A stretch of DNA of 60,855 nt from assembly GCF_014269395.1 (NCBI RefSeq), contig NZ_JACOGK010000017.1, positions 1 to 60,855 of the forward strand. Reading direction: 5' to 3'. The stretch comes from Megasphaera hominis (lineage in GTDB: Bacteria; Bacillota; Negativicutes; Veillonellales; Megasphaeraceae). Positions 52,069 to 60,855 of the stretch are shown here, piece after piece. Position 1 is the first letter of the stretch, and every line of letters starts with the position of its first letter. Under the pieces are notes generated by a model, which was not told where the DNA came from, searched no databases, and saw nothing but the letters and a program-made list of their open reading frames with translations. Made by a program: the position numbers and the translations under genes.

Positions 52069-52111
52069 AGAGAATACTTCCACCCTTTGTGGCAGAGGTA
52101 TTCTTTTTTTT
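52069..52111 (+). terminator. Terminator after the second gntR gene
   Basis: AGAATACTTCCACC pairs with GGCAGAGGTATTCT with two mismatches, then TTTTTTT. Confidence 0.8.
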
Positions 52112-52143
52112 GAATTTATCTTTCTAAAGGTTTGGAAATTTCC

Positions 52144-52172
52144 TTGACAGAAGAAACAAGTAAGCATATAAT
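52144..52172 (+). promoter_or_regulatory. Perfect consensus promoter of a candidate small RNA
   Basis: TTGACA (52144-52149), exactly 17 bases, TATAAT (52167-52172). Confidence 0.85.
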
Positions 52173-52178
52173 ATCCAA

Positions 52179-52293
52179 ATTAGTTGAACAACTTCATCAT
52201 GTCCAACTAATGTGAGCATGTTTGCCACCAATACAAATAATAGCCACATCCACAAGAGAAAAAGACTCCGGAAGCCACGCCGGAGTCTTTTTC
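52179..52293 (+). ncRNA. Candidate small RNA of about 115 nt
   Basis: The transcript would start near 52179 with the hairpin arms ATTAGTTG (52179-52186) and CAACTAAT (52204-52211), continue through an unstructured A/C-rich stretch (about 52215-52258) and end at a strong terminator (AAAAAGACTCCGG/CCGGAGTCTTTTT). No plausible reading frame with a ribosome site lies in it. The minus-strand gene downstream has its own terminator, so this one belongs to the plus-strand RNA. Confidence 0.65.
52259..52293 (+). terminator. Terminator of the small RNA
   Basis: AAAAAGACTCCGG and CCGGAGTCTTTTT form a perfect 13-bp stem with T-tract. Confidence 0.88.
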
Positions 52294-52325
52294 GTTATAT
52301 AGAGATACCTCTTGCTATAGTATAT

Positions 52326-52361
52326 AAAAAAGCCAGCCTATAACAGGCTGGCCTTTTTATA
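52326..52361 (-). terminator. Terminator of the DUF1858 gene
   Basis: AAAAAGCCAGCC and GGCTGGCCTTTTT, T-rich on both strands. Confidence 0.82.
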
Positions 52362-52367
52362 TGTTCA

Positions 52368-52577
52368 TTAGTTATTGCTGTCAGCAATGCATTCATTGAG
52401 ATCGGCAACTAAGGCATCTACGTCAATTCCGTGTGCACCGGCACCTTCGCCGATAGTTTCGAAATGAGCGGCCATGCAGCCAATGCAGCCCAGACCATAA
52501 GCCTGGAAGATCTGAACGATCTGCGGATATTTCTGGACAGCAGCAATAATACCTGTATCTTTAGTAATAGCTGGCAT
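52368..52577 (-). CDS. DUF1858-domain redox protein
   Basis: A 69-residue protein. It has the DUF1858 pattern: ITKDTGIIAAVQKYPQ followed by YGLGCIGCMAAHFET, whose CxGC pair (Cys31, Cys34) is the hallmark of these small hybrid-cluster-associated proteins. It may relay electrons or sense redox state. It has GGAGG upstream and its own terminator. No hydroxylamine reductase gene is adjacent. Confidence 0.85.
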   Translation of the reverse strand: MPAITKDTGIIAAVQKYPQIVQIFQAYGLGCIGCMAAHFETIGEGAGAHGIDVDALVADLNECIADSNN

Positions 52578-52722
52578 TTTGATTCCTCCCTACGAAATAC
52601 AGTTCCGGACGTTAATCTCCGGACTTGAGTTTATTATATCATACTTATTTCGCTTGACTAGTGCCATTTGCAACGAAAAATGAAGAAAGTTTACGTTTTT
52701 TGTCCTCTTAAGGGAAAAGACG

Positions 52723-54045
52723 TTATTTTTCGACACTTGCCGTATCGAGAAGGGTACCGTCAGGCAGGAAGCACTGGAAGGTAAGCTTATTTTTCGTTGC
52801 TTCCATGACCATGTAATTGTCTGTTTCCGGCTGGGGTGGTACGTATTCGTCTAAGGGATGGGTGGCCCAGAGGCTGGGATACCGTACGTTGCCGGCAACG
52901 CCCGTGAGGATGTAGAGCGGACCTGCGGGATCGCGCTTAAACTGGCGGATGTGGCCGCGGTTACGGTACGTGTGGAGATGGGCCGACAAGACGACGTCGA
53001 CGCCGATTTGGTCGAAAATAGGCATGAACGTTTCCCCTTCAGCAGAAAAGCCGTTTTGCCGGTCGCCACTACGTACAGCCGGATTGAAGGCGTATTGCAG
53101 AGGATCCTTGTGCATGATGATGATTTTCCATTTCTTGTCCGTCTTAGCAGCGTCGTCCGTAAGCCAGGCCACTTCGTCGGCTTCCAGGGACGGCTGGAAC
53201 TGTTCCATTTCCGTAAACTGCGTGTCCAGGCAGATAAAGTGGATGTCGCCGTAATCGAAGGTATAGAACTGGTTCTTGTATTTCTTCAGGCCGTTATCGG
53301 GCAAGGAGAAGTAATGTACGTAGGCTTCGGGGAAGCGGACCTTCCAGTCGCGGTTGTACGTTTCGTGATTGCCCGGAATGGGTGCAATCGGAATGGTACT
53401 GGCCATCTTTTCAATGGCACCGAACCAGGCGCTCCACTGATAGTGGTCCTGGCCGTTATCGACGAGGTCGCCCATGTTGATGTAGAACTGGGCGTCTTGG
53501 TTGCGTTCATACGCCGGCACGGCCGTATCACGTCAGACGGAGTAGTCACTGGACTGGGAATCGGGGAAGATGAGGGCCTTAAAATCGCTGCCCTCTGCCG
53601 TGTGAAGCGGATACCAGTCACTCCGTTTGTCGCCGTAACCAATGCGGTACTCATACGCCGTACCGGGCTTTAAATCCTGGATTGTCGCTGTGTGGAGGTA
53701 CGTCGTCGTATCGTCGTCCGTAAAAGTTTCATTGCCGGCAGAAATGACAAAGGCATCTTCAGCATCCTTTAGGCGGTATTCGACAACCGCTTCTTCCTCA
53801 GAAAGGGCTGATTGCCAGGAAATGGTACGTGACGTACGGCTGTCTGCCGTAATGACCTGCCACAAATGGAGCATGTCCACATCGCTCGTGAGCTCATAAT
53901 GGGCAGCCGCCGCCTTGGTCGAGCGCACAGCCTGATGGGTCACGGTTTTGGCGCCGGGAATAAATTCATATGCTAAACCGCCGGCAACACCGATAGCGGC
54001 CAGGCCGGCGAGCTTTAAAAATGTTCTGCGTGAAATAGGTTCCAA
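52723..54045 (-). pseudogene. Tat-exported metallophosphoesterase with in-frame TGA
   Basis: A 440-codon calcineurin-type phosphatase with one internal TGA at 53535-53533. The N-terminus carries a twin-arginine signal (SRRTFLKLAG) and then a fibronectin-like domain (about 60-150). The phosphatase core follows: FPDSQSS just before the TGA, then MGDLVDNG, PGNHETY, and SAHLHTYRN after it. Downstream of the stop the frame continues intact (RDTAVPAYERN). A Trp would fit that position, so TGG to TGA is the simplest cause. The two halves show no other decay, so the change is recent, or the codon is read through (context TGAC). Confidence 0.8.
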
Positions 54046-54197
54046 ATAAAAGGCCCCCTCTATATCCTTTTAAACATAAAGAAATAATAATATCTATTAT
54101 AGGACCTGAAGTGTGCTTTAAGTCAAGTATTGGCAGGGAAAAATATGACTTTTAGAGGAAGGTATCCCCTTGAAGGCAGTGATTTCTGTGTCATATA

Positions 54198-54226
54198 TTG
54201 ACAAGGCCTGTGAGAGGATATACAAT
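54198..54226 (+). promoter_or_regulatory. Promoter of the trpS T-box transcript
   Basis: TTGACA (54198-54203), 17 bases, TACAAT (54221-54226). Confidence 0.78.
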
Positions 54227-54239
54227 TACACCTGTACAA

Positions 54240-54508
54240 AGAGATACAGTCTATGAACGGGAGCAAGTACCTTTTTCAAAACCCTTTTCAGCGAGCCGGT
54301 GGTGGTGCAAGACCGGTAAGAGGCGGAAAAGCGAATGGGCCCGGGAGATGCCGTCTGAAGCGAGTAAGATAGGCCGGAGCTTTCACCGTTACCACGAAAG
54401 AGTGCATATGATGTGCATTGCAGAGCCGGGCATTTAGCCAACCAGGGTGGTACCGCGGAACCTACTTTCCTTTCGTCCCTTATGATAGGGGATGGAAGGC
54501 TTTTTTTA
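54240..54508 (+). promoter_or_regulatory. Trp-type T-box leader of trpS
   Basis: Stem I shows CAGCGAGCCGGTGGTGGTGC and the specifier TGG (54336-54338, in GCGAA-TGG-GCCC). The antiterminator motif CAGGGTGGTACCGCGG (about 54442-54458) precedes the terminator (CCTTTCGTCCC/GGGGATGGAAGG, then CTTTTTTT). Uncharged tRNA-Trp raises expression. Confidence 0.94.
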
Positions 54509-54515
54509 TATCTAG

Positions 54516-55514
<999 letters not shown>

Positions 55515-55523
55515 GGAGTCCCT

Positions 55524-56114
55524 ATGAGCCATTTCTTTGCTATCCTCGCGAGAATGCGCTTTATCCGGCGCTGGAGCCTCATGCGCAATACGATTGAGGA
55601 AAATATTCAGGAACATACCCTGCAGACGGCTATGATTGCCTATCACCTGTGTCTCTTGCACAATCAGCGTGTAACAGCAGCAGAGGATCAGGTTGATGCC
55701 GGCCGGGCGGTCCTCCTGGCTATGTATCATGATGCCAGCGAAGTCTATACAGGCGATATGCCTACGCCAGTCAAATATTTTAGCCCTGTTATGCGTAAAA
55801 CCTATGGCGAAGTAGAAAAGCTGGCGCAAAAACGGCTTTTGGAAACACTGCCTGTCTCTTTACAGGCTGCGTATGAACCGTTGCTCTGCCAGGCGGAAGA
55901 GGATCCCGTCTGGCCCTATGTGAAGGCTGCGGATATGCTCAGTGCGTACTTAAAATGCTTGCAGGAAAAGTATGCCGGCAATCGCGAATTTGATGAAGCG
56001 TATGATACGATTGGCGCTAACCTGCGCGCCCTGCCCTTACCGGAAGTAACCCAGTTTCTTGAGGACTATGCGCCCAGCTTCCTCCTGTCTGTAGATAAGA
56101 TGAATACGTTGTAA
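55524..56114 (+). CDS. yfbR: 5'-deoxynucleotidase, YfbR family HD hydrolase
   Basis: A 196-residue HD-domain enzyme. The N-terminal motif RMRFIRRWSLMRN...ENIQEHT and MYHDASEVYTGDMPTPVKY (about 68-86) are specific to YfbR, which removes the 5' phosphate from deoxynucleoside monophosphates. The HD pair is His-Asp in MYHDAS. It is downstream of trpS with a 10-bp gap, so Trp starvation should induce it too. Confidence 0.92.
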   Translation: MSHFFAILARMRFIRRWSLMRNTIEENIQEHTLQTAMIAYHLCLLHNQRVTAAEDQVDAGRAVLLAMYHDASEVYTGDMPTPVKYFSPVMRKTYGEVEKLAQKRLLETLPVSLQAAYEPLLCQAEEDPVWPYVKAADMLSAYLKCLQEKYAGNREFDEAYDTIGANLRALPLPEVTQFLEDYAPSFLLSVDKMNTL

Positions 56115-56126
56115 GATGTGCATGAT

Positions 56127-56180
56127 AAAAGGCAAGCCGTTTTGTGCGTGATATAGCATGAGGACGGCTTGTCCTTTTTG
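56127..56180 (+). terminator. Terminator after yfbR
   Basis: AAGGCAAGCCGT pairs with ACGGCTTGTCCTT across a 23-base loop, then TTTTG. Confidence 0.72.
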
Positions 56181-56204
56181 TTTCCTTTTGTTCTGGCCTG
56201 GGAG

Positions 56205-56244
56205 TTGCAGAATTATTGAAAAATGTATAAAATTATGGTAATGG
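56205..56244 (+). promoter_or_regulatory. Promoter-like region before the structured RNA
   Basis: TTGAAA (56216-56221), 17 bases, TAATGG preceded by TGG; an overlapping TTGCAG with TAAAAT is an alternative. Neither is strong. Confidence 0.4.
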
Positions 56245-56249
56245 AAAGG

Positions 56250-56545
56250 TCACAGTTTGTTTTGATGAACTGTGCTTTTCCTTATCTAATGTAAGCCGAA
56301 GGAGCGTACCTCTACAGGCAGTATATGCTGTCATCAATGGGGAATTGCACCTTCTGTGTAAAAACAACGTTGCGGGCCTTAGTGCCCTATACGCCACAGG
56401 CGAAGTGAATGCGCCTGTAAGAATAAGGGTAGCCTGAATCCTATGGGATATATACCAAACTTCTTAAACGGATACGGATCGTATCCCCAAAGCCCCTGCT
56501 TCCAACGGCTTACGTTATGCGGGGTGCAATTCACTATATGGATAT
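56250..56545 (+). ncRNA. Large structured RNA of unassigned class
   Basis: A 10-bp helix GAATTGCACC (56342-56351)/GGTGCAATTC (56523-56532) closes a 171-base domain. Inside are GGGC-cttagt-GCCC, ACAGGCG/CGCCTGT, ATCC-tat-GGGAT, GGATACG-gat-CGTATCC and CCCC/GGGG-type pairings. Upstream hairpins CACAGTTT/GAACTGTG (56251-56274) and GGCAG-tata-TGCTGTC precede it. No reading frame explains it. It ends about 20 bp before the ribosome site of the next gene, so it is a leader or an independent RNA. Size recalls raiA or 6S RNAs, but I could not confirm a class. Confidence 0.6.
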
Positions 56546-56565
56546 ACCATTAGGAGGTAATCGGA

Positions 56566-56976
56566 ATGACTCTTGGTTTATTCTGGTCCCGCTATGAACT
56601 GGAATTACATGGGCAACATTTGCGTGAGATCGATGCGAAATACGAGTATCTTATACAATATGAAATGTGGAACTGGCTCATTGCCAAAATACCGGAAAAG
56701 GTACAGATACAGATTTTGCGCGGTCACAACCACGGAGAACAGTCCTGGTCCTGTCATGATTGGGTAATACATATGCTGGAATGGCTGAAAGAAAATAAAT
56801 CAGCTGAAGTGTATGATGCCGTCATTGACAAAATTTCTATTGTAAAGGCGCAGCCACGGGAAGAAGCAGAACGGCATGCAGCCCGGACGCTTTCTGACTC
56901 TGAGCTGGCAGCCATGCAGGCTGCAGGATATTTTAAAGGGATCGAACGGCGGACCAAGGGGGAGGAGAAACCATAA
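56566..56976 (+). CDS. Hypothetical protein
   Basis: A 136-residue soluble protein I do not recognise. It is rich in Trp and charged residues in its first 90 residues (MWNWLIAKIPEKV, HDWVIHMLEWLKENK), suggesting a small helical domain, and ends in a Glu/Arg/Lys-rich tail. No Cys pair or signal peptide. ATG with TAGGAGG upstream. It lies between the structured RNA and nfeD; the TTG start of nfeD lies 17 bp after its stop, so it may be the first gene of the nfeD-floA operon. Confidence 0.6.
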   Translation: MTLGLFWSRYELELHGQHLREIDAKYEYLIQYEMWNWLIAKIPEKVQIQILRGHNHGEQSWSCHDWVIHMLEWLKENKSAEVYDAVIDKISIVKAQPREEAERHAARTLSDSELAAMQAAGYFKGIERRTKGEEKP

Positions 56977-56992
56977 CGCGGAGGTGAGGCCA

Positions 56993-58306
56993 TTGAAACG
57001 TGCCAGATTAATTGGCATATGCTTATTTATTTTCTTCTTTTGGGCCGGGCTGGCAGGCATGCAGCCAGCGCAGGCAGAAGATGCCGTCCGGGTCATTACA
57101 ATCTCCGGCGAAATCGATGCCGGCCAGGCTGCATTAGTCCAACGCGGCGTAAAGGATGCTGAAGAAAATCAGGACAAGGCCATTGTCGTAGAGATCAATA
57201 CGCAGGGCGGTCTTGTCGACAGTGCGCTCCGTATTCGTGATATCTTGCAGGGGACATCAATCCCGACCATTGCCTTTGTTTCGTCACGGGCCTGGTCAGC
57301 AGGGGCGCTCATTGCCCTTTCCTGCAGGCACATCATTATGGCACCGGGCAGCAGTATTGGCGCGGCAGAACCCATACCGGCTACGGAAAAAAATATTGCT
57401 GCTTTAAAATCAGAGTTCAGTACGACCGCTGCCGATATGGGGCATAATCCGCGTGTAGCCGAAGCGATGGTAGATAAAAATGCCGGCCTGCCCCATTATG
57501 CGGCGGCTGGTGAAATTTTAGCACTTACAGATACGCAAGCGCGGGAATTGAACCTCTCAGAAGGGTCCGCTGATACCGTAGAAGATGCGCTTCATTTGTT
57601 CAGTCTGGGTAATGCCAAGGTCTACTATGAAAATAAAACCTGGTGGGATAGTGGTCTCGGCCTGTTGCAAAATGAATACGTGCGCATGCTCCTCATCGGC
57701 CTCATTCTGACAGCTGTGCTTATTGAGATCAAGACGGCCGGCGTCGGTATAGGCCTCTTGACAGCCCTGCTGCTCAGCGGTGTCCTCTTTATTTCCGGCG
57801 ATGGATCGCTGGCTGATGGCCTAAAAGGGTTAGGTGCCTTTTTTGCCGGCCTTTTGCTCATCGGGCTGGAATTGGTCACGCCGGGCATCGGTATCTTTGG
57901 CGTAGTGGGGATTTTGTTTGTATTTGGCAGCTTGTTTTGGCTGCTGGGGGCTACAGTGCAGGCGTGTTATATTCTGGCTGGTGGTATTGTCATTGCCATG
58001 GTGCTCTTTTATTTCATTGGCAAGCATTTACCAAAAAGTCGTCTTTTTGCCAAAATTGCCTTGACTACCCGCTCGACGAAAGAAAAGGGATATACGTCAC
58101 AGGAAGATAAAAGCAAGTACCTGTTTCAACGGGGTACAGCGATTACCGTTTTGCGTCCTGCCGGGATTGTCCGCATCGGTAAGGAACGGGTAGATGCCGT
58201 TTCGAATGGTTCCTATATCGACCGCGGCGTGGCAGTACGGGTCATTGAAGTGGAAGGTACACGGGTCGTCGTCGAACCGGTACCGGAACAGAATAAAGGA
58301 GGGTAA
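56993..58306 (+). CDS. nfeD: NfeD-family membrane serine protease
   Basis: A 437-residue membrane protein. A signal peptide (about 1-26, ending AQAED) leads to a ClpP-class protease domain (about 28-210); SRAWSAGALIALS holds the Ser and a downstream Lys completes the dyad in this family. Four to five membrane helices follow (about 230-345), and a C-terminal OB-fold NfeD domain (about 365-430). It works with flotillin on membrane microdomains. TTG at 56993 chosen because GGAGGTGAGG precedes it and the signal peptide begins there. Confidence 0.9.
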   Translation: MKRARLIGICLFIFFFWAGLAGMQPAQAEDAVRVITISGEIDAGQAALVQRGVKDAEENQDKAIVVEINTQGGLVDSALRIRDILQGTSIPTIAFVSSRAWSAGALIALSCRHIIMAPGSSIGAAEPIPATEKNIAALKSEFSTTAADMGHNPRVAEAMVDKNAGLPHYAAAGEILALTDTQARELNLSEGSADTVEDALHLFSLGNAKVYYENKTWWDSGLGLLQNEYVRMLLIGLILTAVLIEIKTAGVGIGLLTALLLSGVLFISGDGSLADGLKGLGAFFAGLLLIGLELVTPGIGIFGVVGILFVFGSLFWLLGATVQACYILAGGIVIAMVLFYFIGKHLPKSRLFAKIALTTRSTKEKGYTSQEDKSKYLFQRGTAITVLRPAGIVRIGKERVDAVSNGSYIDRGVAVRVIEVEGTRVVVEPVPEQNKGG

Positions 58307-58309
58307 CGT

Positions 58310-59350
58310 ATGTCTATGCTTTCGTTATTGGCGGCACCGCTGGTCATCATTGTAGCGGCAATCGTCGTAATTTCCCTGTTTTTACATTTTGTCCCTATTG
58401 GTCTCTGGATTTCGGCCATGGCAGCCGGTGTTTCCGTAGGGATTATCAACCTTATCGGTATGCGCCTGCGCCGTGTCGTACCGTCGAAAATTATCCTGCC
58501 GTTGGTAAAAGCCAACAAGGCCGGCCTCGATGTCAATGTCAATCAGCTTGAAGCTCATTATTTGGCCGGTGGCGACGTCGACCGCGTTGTCGATGCCCTC
58601 ATTGCAGCGCACCGGGCCACGATGTCCCTGACCTTTGAACGGGCCTGCGCCATCGATTTAGCCGGCCGTGATGTCCTTGAAGCCGTACAGATGAGTGTCA
58701 ATCCGAAGGTTATTGAAACGCCATTTATTTCGGCCGTCGCCAAAAACGGTATTGAATTAAAGGTACGGGCCCGCGTCACGGTTCGCGCCAATATCGACCG
58801 TCTCGTAGGCGGCGCCGGTGAAGCGACGATTATTGCCCGTGTTGGCGAAGGGATTGTTACCAGCGTCGGGTCTGCTTCGGATCATTCGCAGGTACTGGAA
58901 AATCCTGATGAAATCAGTAAGACCGTCCTCAGTAAGGGCCTTGATGCCGGGACAGCCTTTGAAATTCTTTCCATCGATATTGCCGACGTCGACGTAGGCC
59001 GTAATATCGGTGCCCGTCTGCAAACCGATCAGGCTGAAGCAGATAAGCAGATTGCCCAGGCGAAAGCCGAAGAACGCCGGGCTATGGCGGTTGCCAAGGA
59101 ACAGGAAATGCAGGCTTACACGCAGGAAATGCAGGCTAAGGTCGTAGAAGCCCAGGCTGAAGTACCACTGGCTCTGGCCCAGGCTTTCCGCGAAGGTCAT
59201 TTGGGCGTAATGGATTACTACACCATGCGCAATATTATGGCTGATACAAAGATGCGTGACGCCGTAGCCCAAGCCGGCGTGCCTAAAGGCCAGGCGCCGA
59301 TGACGACACATAAAGACGATCATACTATGCCGCCGGTTACAGATAAGTAG
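58310..59350 (+). CDS. floA: Flotillin-like protein FloA
   Basis: A 346-residue membrane scaffold. Two short hydrophobic segments (about 7-28 and 32-55) precede an SPFH-like domain, with [20 protein letters not shown], and an alanine- and glutamate-rich helix near 240-285. FloA organises membrane microdomains. It starts 3 bp after nfeD, the standard pairing. Confidence 0.94.
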   Translation: MSMLSLLAAPLVIIVAAIVVISLFLHFVPIGLWISAMAAGVSVGIINLIGMRLRRVVPSKIILPLVKANKAGLDVNVNQLEAHYLAGGDVDRVVDALIAAHRATMSLTFERACAIDLAGRDVLEAVQMSVNPKVIETPFISAVAKNGIELKVRARVTVRANIDRLVGGAGEATIIARVGEGIVTSVGSASDHSQVLENPDEISKTVLSKGLDAGTAFEILSIDIADVDVGRNIGARLQTDQAEADKQIAQAKAEERRAMAVAKEQEMQAYTQEMQAKVVEAQAEVPLALAQAFREGHLGVMDYYTMRNIMADTKMRDAVAQAGVPKGQAPMTTHKDDHTMPPVTDK

Positions 59351-59358
59351 GTGAGCCT

Positions 59359-59826
59359 ATGGAAACCATCATTGGTATAATCTTGCTCATGGCACTCCTT
59401 TCGCTGCCTGATTTGCTACGGAAAAAACGCAAATATCCTACACGCGGCCATAGCCGTCCGGGACAAAAGCCGCCTCAGACGACAGGCCGGCCACAAACGC
59501 CGCCGGCACAGGCGCCTTATGAGACTGAGCCCGAAGAAGAAGGGCCGTGGCCGTGGCAGCGTCGCACACCGGAGCCGGAACCGGAGAGCGTACCGGAACG
59601 GCGCCGCACTTCTTCTTCTCAGCCGGCGTATACGCAGGCCCAGCTCCAGGCGGCAGCAGCGTTACCTTCTTCACAGCATGATGCAGGTCCGGAAACGGTG
59701 GTGCCTCAGCGGGTGCAGCCTGCGTATTGGAGCGGCCTTGAAGGGCCGGCCCGGGATATTTACGCTGGCCTCGTGTGGTCGGAATTACTGCAAAAGCCTG
59801 TCTCAATGCGACCGAAAGAACGATAG
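59359..59826 (+). CDS. Hypothetical single-span membrane protein, Pro-rich
   Basis: A 155-residue protein starting with one membrane helix (METIIGIILLMALLSLPDLL) and a basic stretch (RKKRKYP). It continues with about 100 residues of Pro, Gln and Glu-rich low-complexity sequence and a more conserved end (LEGPARDIYAGLVWSELLQKP). The tail probably extends into the cytoplasm. It follows floA by 8 bp, suggesting a role in the same membrane system; unknown otherwise. Confidence 0.7.
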   Translation: METIIGIILLMALLSLPDLLRKKRKYPTRGHSRPGQKPPQTTGRPQTPPAQAPYETEPEEEGPWPWQRRTPEPEPESVPERRRTSSSQPAYTQAQLQAAAALPSSQHDAGPETVVPQRVQPAYWSGLEGPARDIYAGLVWSELLQKPVSMRPKER

Positions 59827-59837
59827 TACGACTCTCA

Positions 59838-59877
59838 ATGGCCGTGCCGGAAAGAGGACACGGCCCATTTGATTTTT
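59838..59877 (+). terminator. Terminator after the Pro-rich gene
   Basis: AATGGCCGTG pairs with CACGGCCCATT with a bulge, then TGATTTTTG. Confidence 0.7.
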
Positions 59878-59899
59878 GTCTCAGAAGGATGATACGTGA

Positions 59900-60634
59900 A
59901 TGATTACAGAAGAAAAAATATATATTGGGGACATTCCTTGTCTCAAAATTGAAGGCCATGAAAAAGTAAAGGGCGTCATTATTTTTTACCACGGCTGGAG
60001 TTCCACGAAAGAGCTGCAATCCCTGCGCGGTCATATTCTGGCAGCCTATGGATATGACGTACTGATTCCGGAAGCTATTTATCATGGCGAACGGGGGCTG
60101 ATCGATTATGACGAAAATCCCCGGGCGTATAAACGGTTTTGGGAAACGATTTTCCGTAATCTGGAAGAGGCCCGCCAGCTTATTGACTATGCCCAGGCTT
60201 GGCAGCCTCACGTACCGTTGGCTGTTATGGGACATTCCTTAGGCGGCTTTACGGCCTTAGGCGTACTTACTTGGTATTCTGAAGTCGTAACGGCCGTGTC
60301 TATGAATGGGTCCGGCTGGTGGGATGAATCAGAGCGGCGTCTGCGGGCAGAGCTGCCCCTGAAGCCTATGGATTTCCTGCCGGAATTACAAGAAAAAATT
60401 GCCTGCTTTGATCCCTATACGCATGTAAATCAGTTGTCAGGCCGCTCAGTCCTGGCCTTGACGGCAGGAGACGATGATACGGTCAATCCGGCAGCGGAAA
60501 CCTTCTATATGGACAGGCTGTACCAATACGCCGGCGTACGTAGCCGCTATATTACGTATCCGGGCTTAAAGCACTTCGTTACGACGAACATGATGCAAGA
60601 TGCGATCTCGTGGCTGGAAGATATTTTAGCATAA
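59900..60634 (+). CDS. Alpha/beta hydrolase
   Basis: A 244-residue cytosolic serine hydrolase. IIFYHGWSSTK near 29-39 is the oxyanion loop, GHSLGGFTALG near 113-123 the nucleophile elbow with Ser115, and the final His is in YPGLKHFVT. Asp in TAGDDDTVNP completes the triad. It resembles YitV-type esterases. Starts behind GAAGGATGATACGTG. No pathway context. Confidence 0.88.
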   Translation: MITEEKIYIGDIPCLKIEGHEKVKGVIIFYHGWSSTKELQSLRGHILAAYGYDVLIPEAIYHGERGLIDYDENPRAYKRFWETIFRNLEEARQLIDYAQAWQPHVPLAVMGHSLGGFTALGVLTWYSEVVTAVSMNGSGWWDESERRLRAELPLKPMDFLPELQEKIACFDPYTHVNQLSGRSVLALTAGDDDTVNPAAETFYMDRLYQYAGVRSRYITYPGLKHFVTTNMMQDAISWLEDILA

Positions 60635-60637
60635 AAA

Positions 60638-60685
60638 ATGGGAGTGTGACAAAATGCGAAAGCATTTTGTCCACTTCCTTTTTTT
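60638..60685. terminator. Hairpin between the hydrolase and transposase genes
   Basis: GGAGTGTGACAAAATGC pairs with GCATTTTGTCCACTTCC around GAAA, then TTTTTTT. It may serve as terminator and also lie at the end of the insertion element, whose terminal repeat it could include. Confidence 0.75.
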
Positions 60686-60768
60686 CATGCTCTTTTTCCT
60701 TTTTTAGAGAATGACCTTTGAAAAATGGGCGCAAAGCCCCTTTCCCCATAAAGCAGTATTTTTACAGT

Positions 60769-60855
60769 TTATGCGGATTTCTGCAAGCGTAGTTTTTTAT
60801 TGTGATATTTATAGAGGTTATGTCCGATGGAAACCAGGAAAATCTCTAATCGAAC
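60769..60855 (-). CDS. C-terminal fragment of a transposase (IS1182-like), runs off right edge
   Basis: On the minus strand the frame is open from the window edge to TAA at 60771-60769. The 28 residues include RLEIFLVSIGHNLYKYH, the ending seen in IS1182/DUF772-type DDE transposases, where IGHNLxK closes the RNase-H-like fold. The rest of the element is outside the window. Confidence 0.75.
   Translation of the reverse strand, partial: VRLEIFLVSIGHNLYKYHNKKLRLQKSA

Noticed and set aside
52218..52346. Possible leader peptide in the small-RNA region (ATG-TTT-GCC)
   Set aside because: There is no ribosome site, and the frame runs through the terminator stem.
53533..53535. Selenocysteine at the TGA of the metallophosphoesterase
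   Set aside because: The position is outside the metal site, fits Trp in this kind of protein, and no SECIS-like hairpin stood out just downstream.
52858..53673. Plus-strand frame of 271 codons over the metallophosphoesterase
   Set aside because: The minus strand carries clear phosphatase motifs, and this frame has none.

Overview
The window is about 61 kb of ordinary bacterial chromosome, moderately GC-rich, with an insertion-sequence fragment at its right edge and probably one at its left edge. Gene content and regulatory style point to an anaerobic Firmicute of the Negativicutes, most likely Megasphaera or a close relative. This is inferred from an acyl-CoA dehydrogenase with highly expressed-type codons, two iron-type alcohol/polyol dehydrogenases, a biotin-domain-less carboxyltransferase subunit, a transketolase split into two genes, three T-box leaders, GGAGG ribosome sites with frequent TTG/GTG starts, and TTGACA-17-TATAAT promoters. 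I could not run a database search, so the genus is a best guess.

Layout. 1-0.8 kb: start of a possible transposase running off the left edge, an inverted repeat, then a small minus-strand operon of a Cys-rich protein and a Nfu-type Fe-S scaffold. 0.9-5.9 kb: glycerol dehydrogenase, carboxyltransferase, tRNA-Pro, a DODA-type dioxygenase, a 53-residue Cys-rich peptide and a ThiS-ThiF fusion. 6-13 kb: NhaC antiporter, HAD phosphatase, then a SorC regulator with a complete glucitol-type PTS and a split transketolase. 13-19 kb: amidohydrolase, CsoR with its P-type ATPase behind a textbook operator, BrnQ and a TetR regulator. 19-24 kb: DnaE and a cation-diffusion facilitator. 24-29.5 kb: a housekeeping operon rpmE-yqhQ-prfA-prmC-tsaC-rpiB-upp. 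29.4-31 kb: metA behind a Met T-box. 31-36.5 kb: rplM-rpsI, a PH-domain protein, an HdrB-like protein with a gamma-carbonic anhydrase and an Fe-alcohol dehydrogenase, and the acyl-CoA dehydrogenase. 36.8-43.3 kb: a U32 protein, MutS2, and a minus operon of HD phosphohydrolase, sirtuin and flavodoxin-like protein. 43.4-46.5 kb: ileS behind an Ile T-box. 46.7-52 kb: a GntR-controlled four-carbon sugar-acid cluster (dehydrogenase, DUF1537 kinase, class II aldolase), a structured leader with a 27-residue membrane peptide, and a second GntR regulator. 52-54 kb: a candidate small RNA, a DUF1858 protein and a Tat-exported metallophosphoesterase broken by an in-frame TGA. 54-60.8 kb: trpS behind a Trp T-box, yfbR, an unassigned structured RNA, an unknown protein, nfeD-floA, an alpha/beta hydrolase and the transposase fragment.

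The most unusual material is non-coding. At 50.85-51.26 kb a strong promoter, a perfect 20-bp palindrome and a leader that can fold into an H-type pseudoknot over the ribosome site precede a 27-residue membrane peptide. At 56.25-56.55 kb there is a multi-hairpin RNA closed by a 10-bp helix. At 52.14-52.29 kb a perfect consensus promoter is followed by about 115 non-coding bases and a terminator. Two protein genes also look damaged or recoded: metA runs through its own terminator, and the metallophosphoesterase has TGA where Trp would fit.
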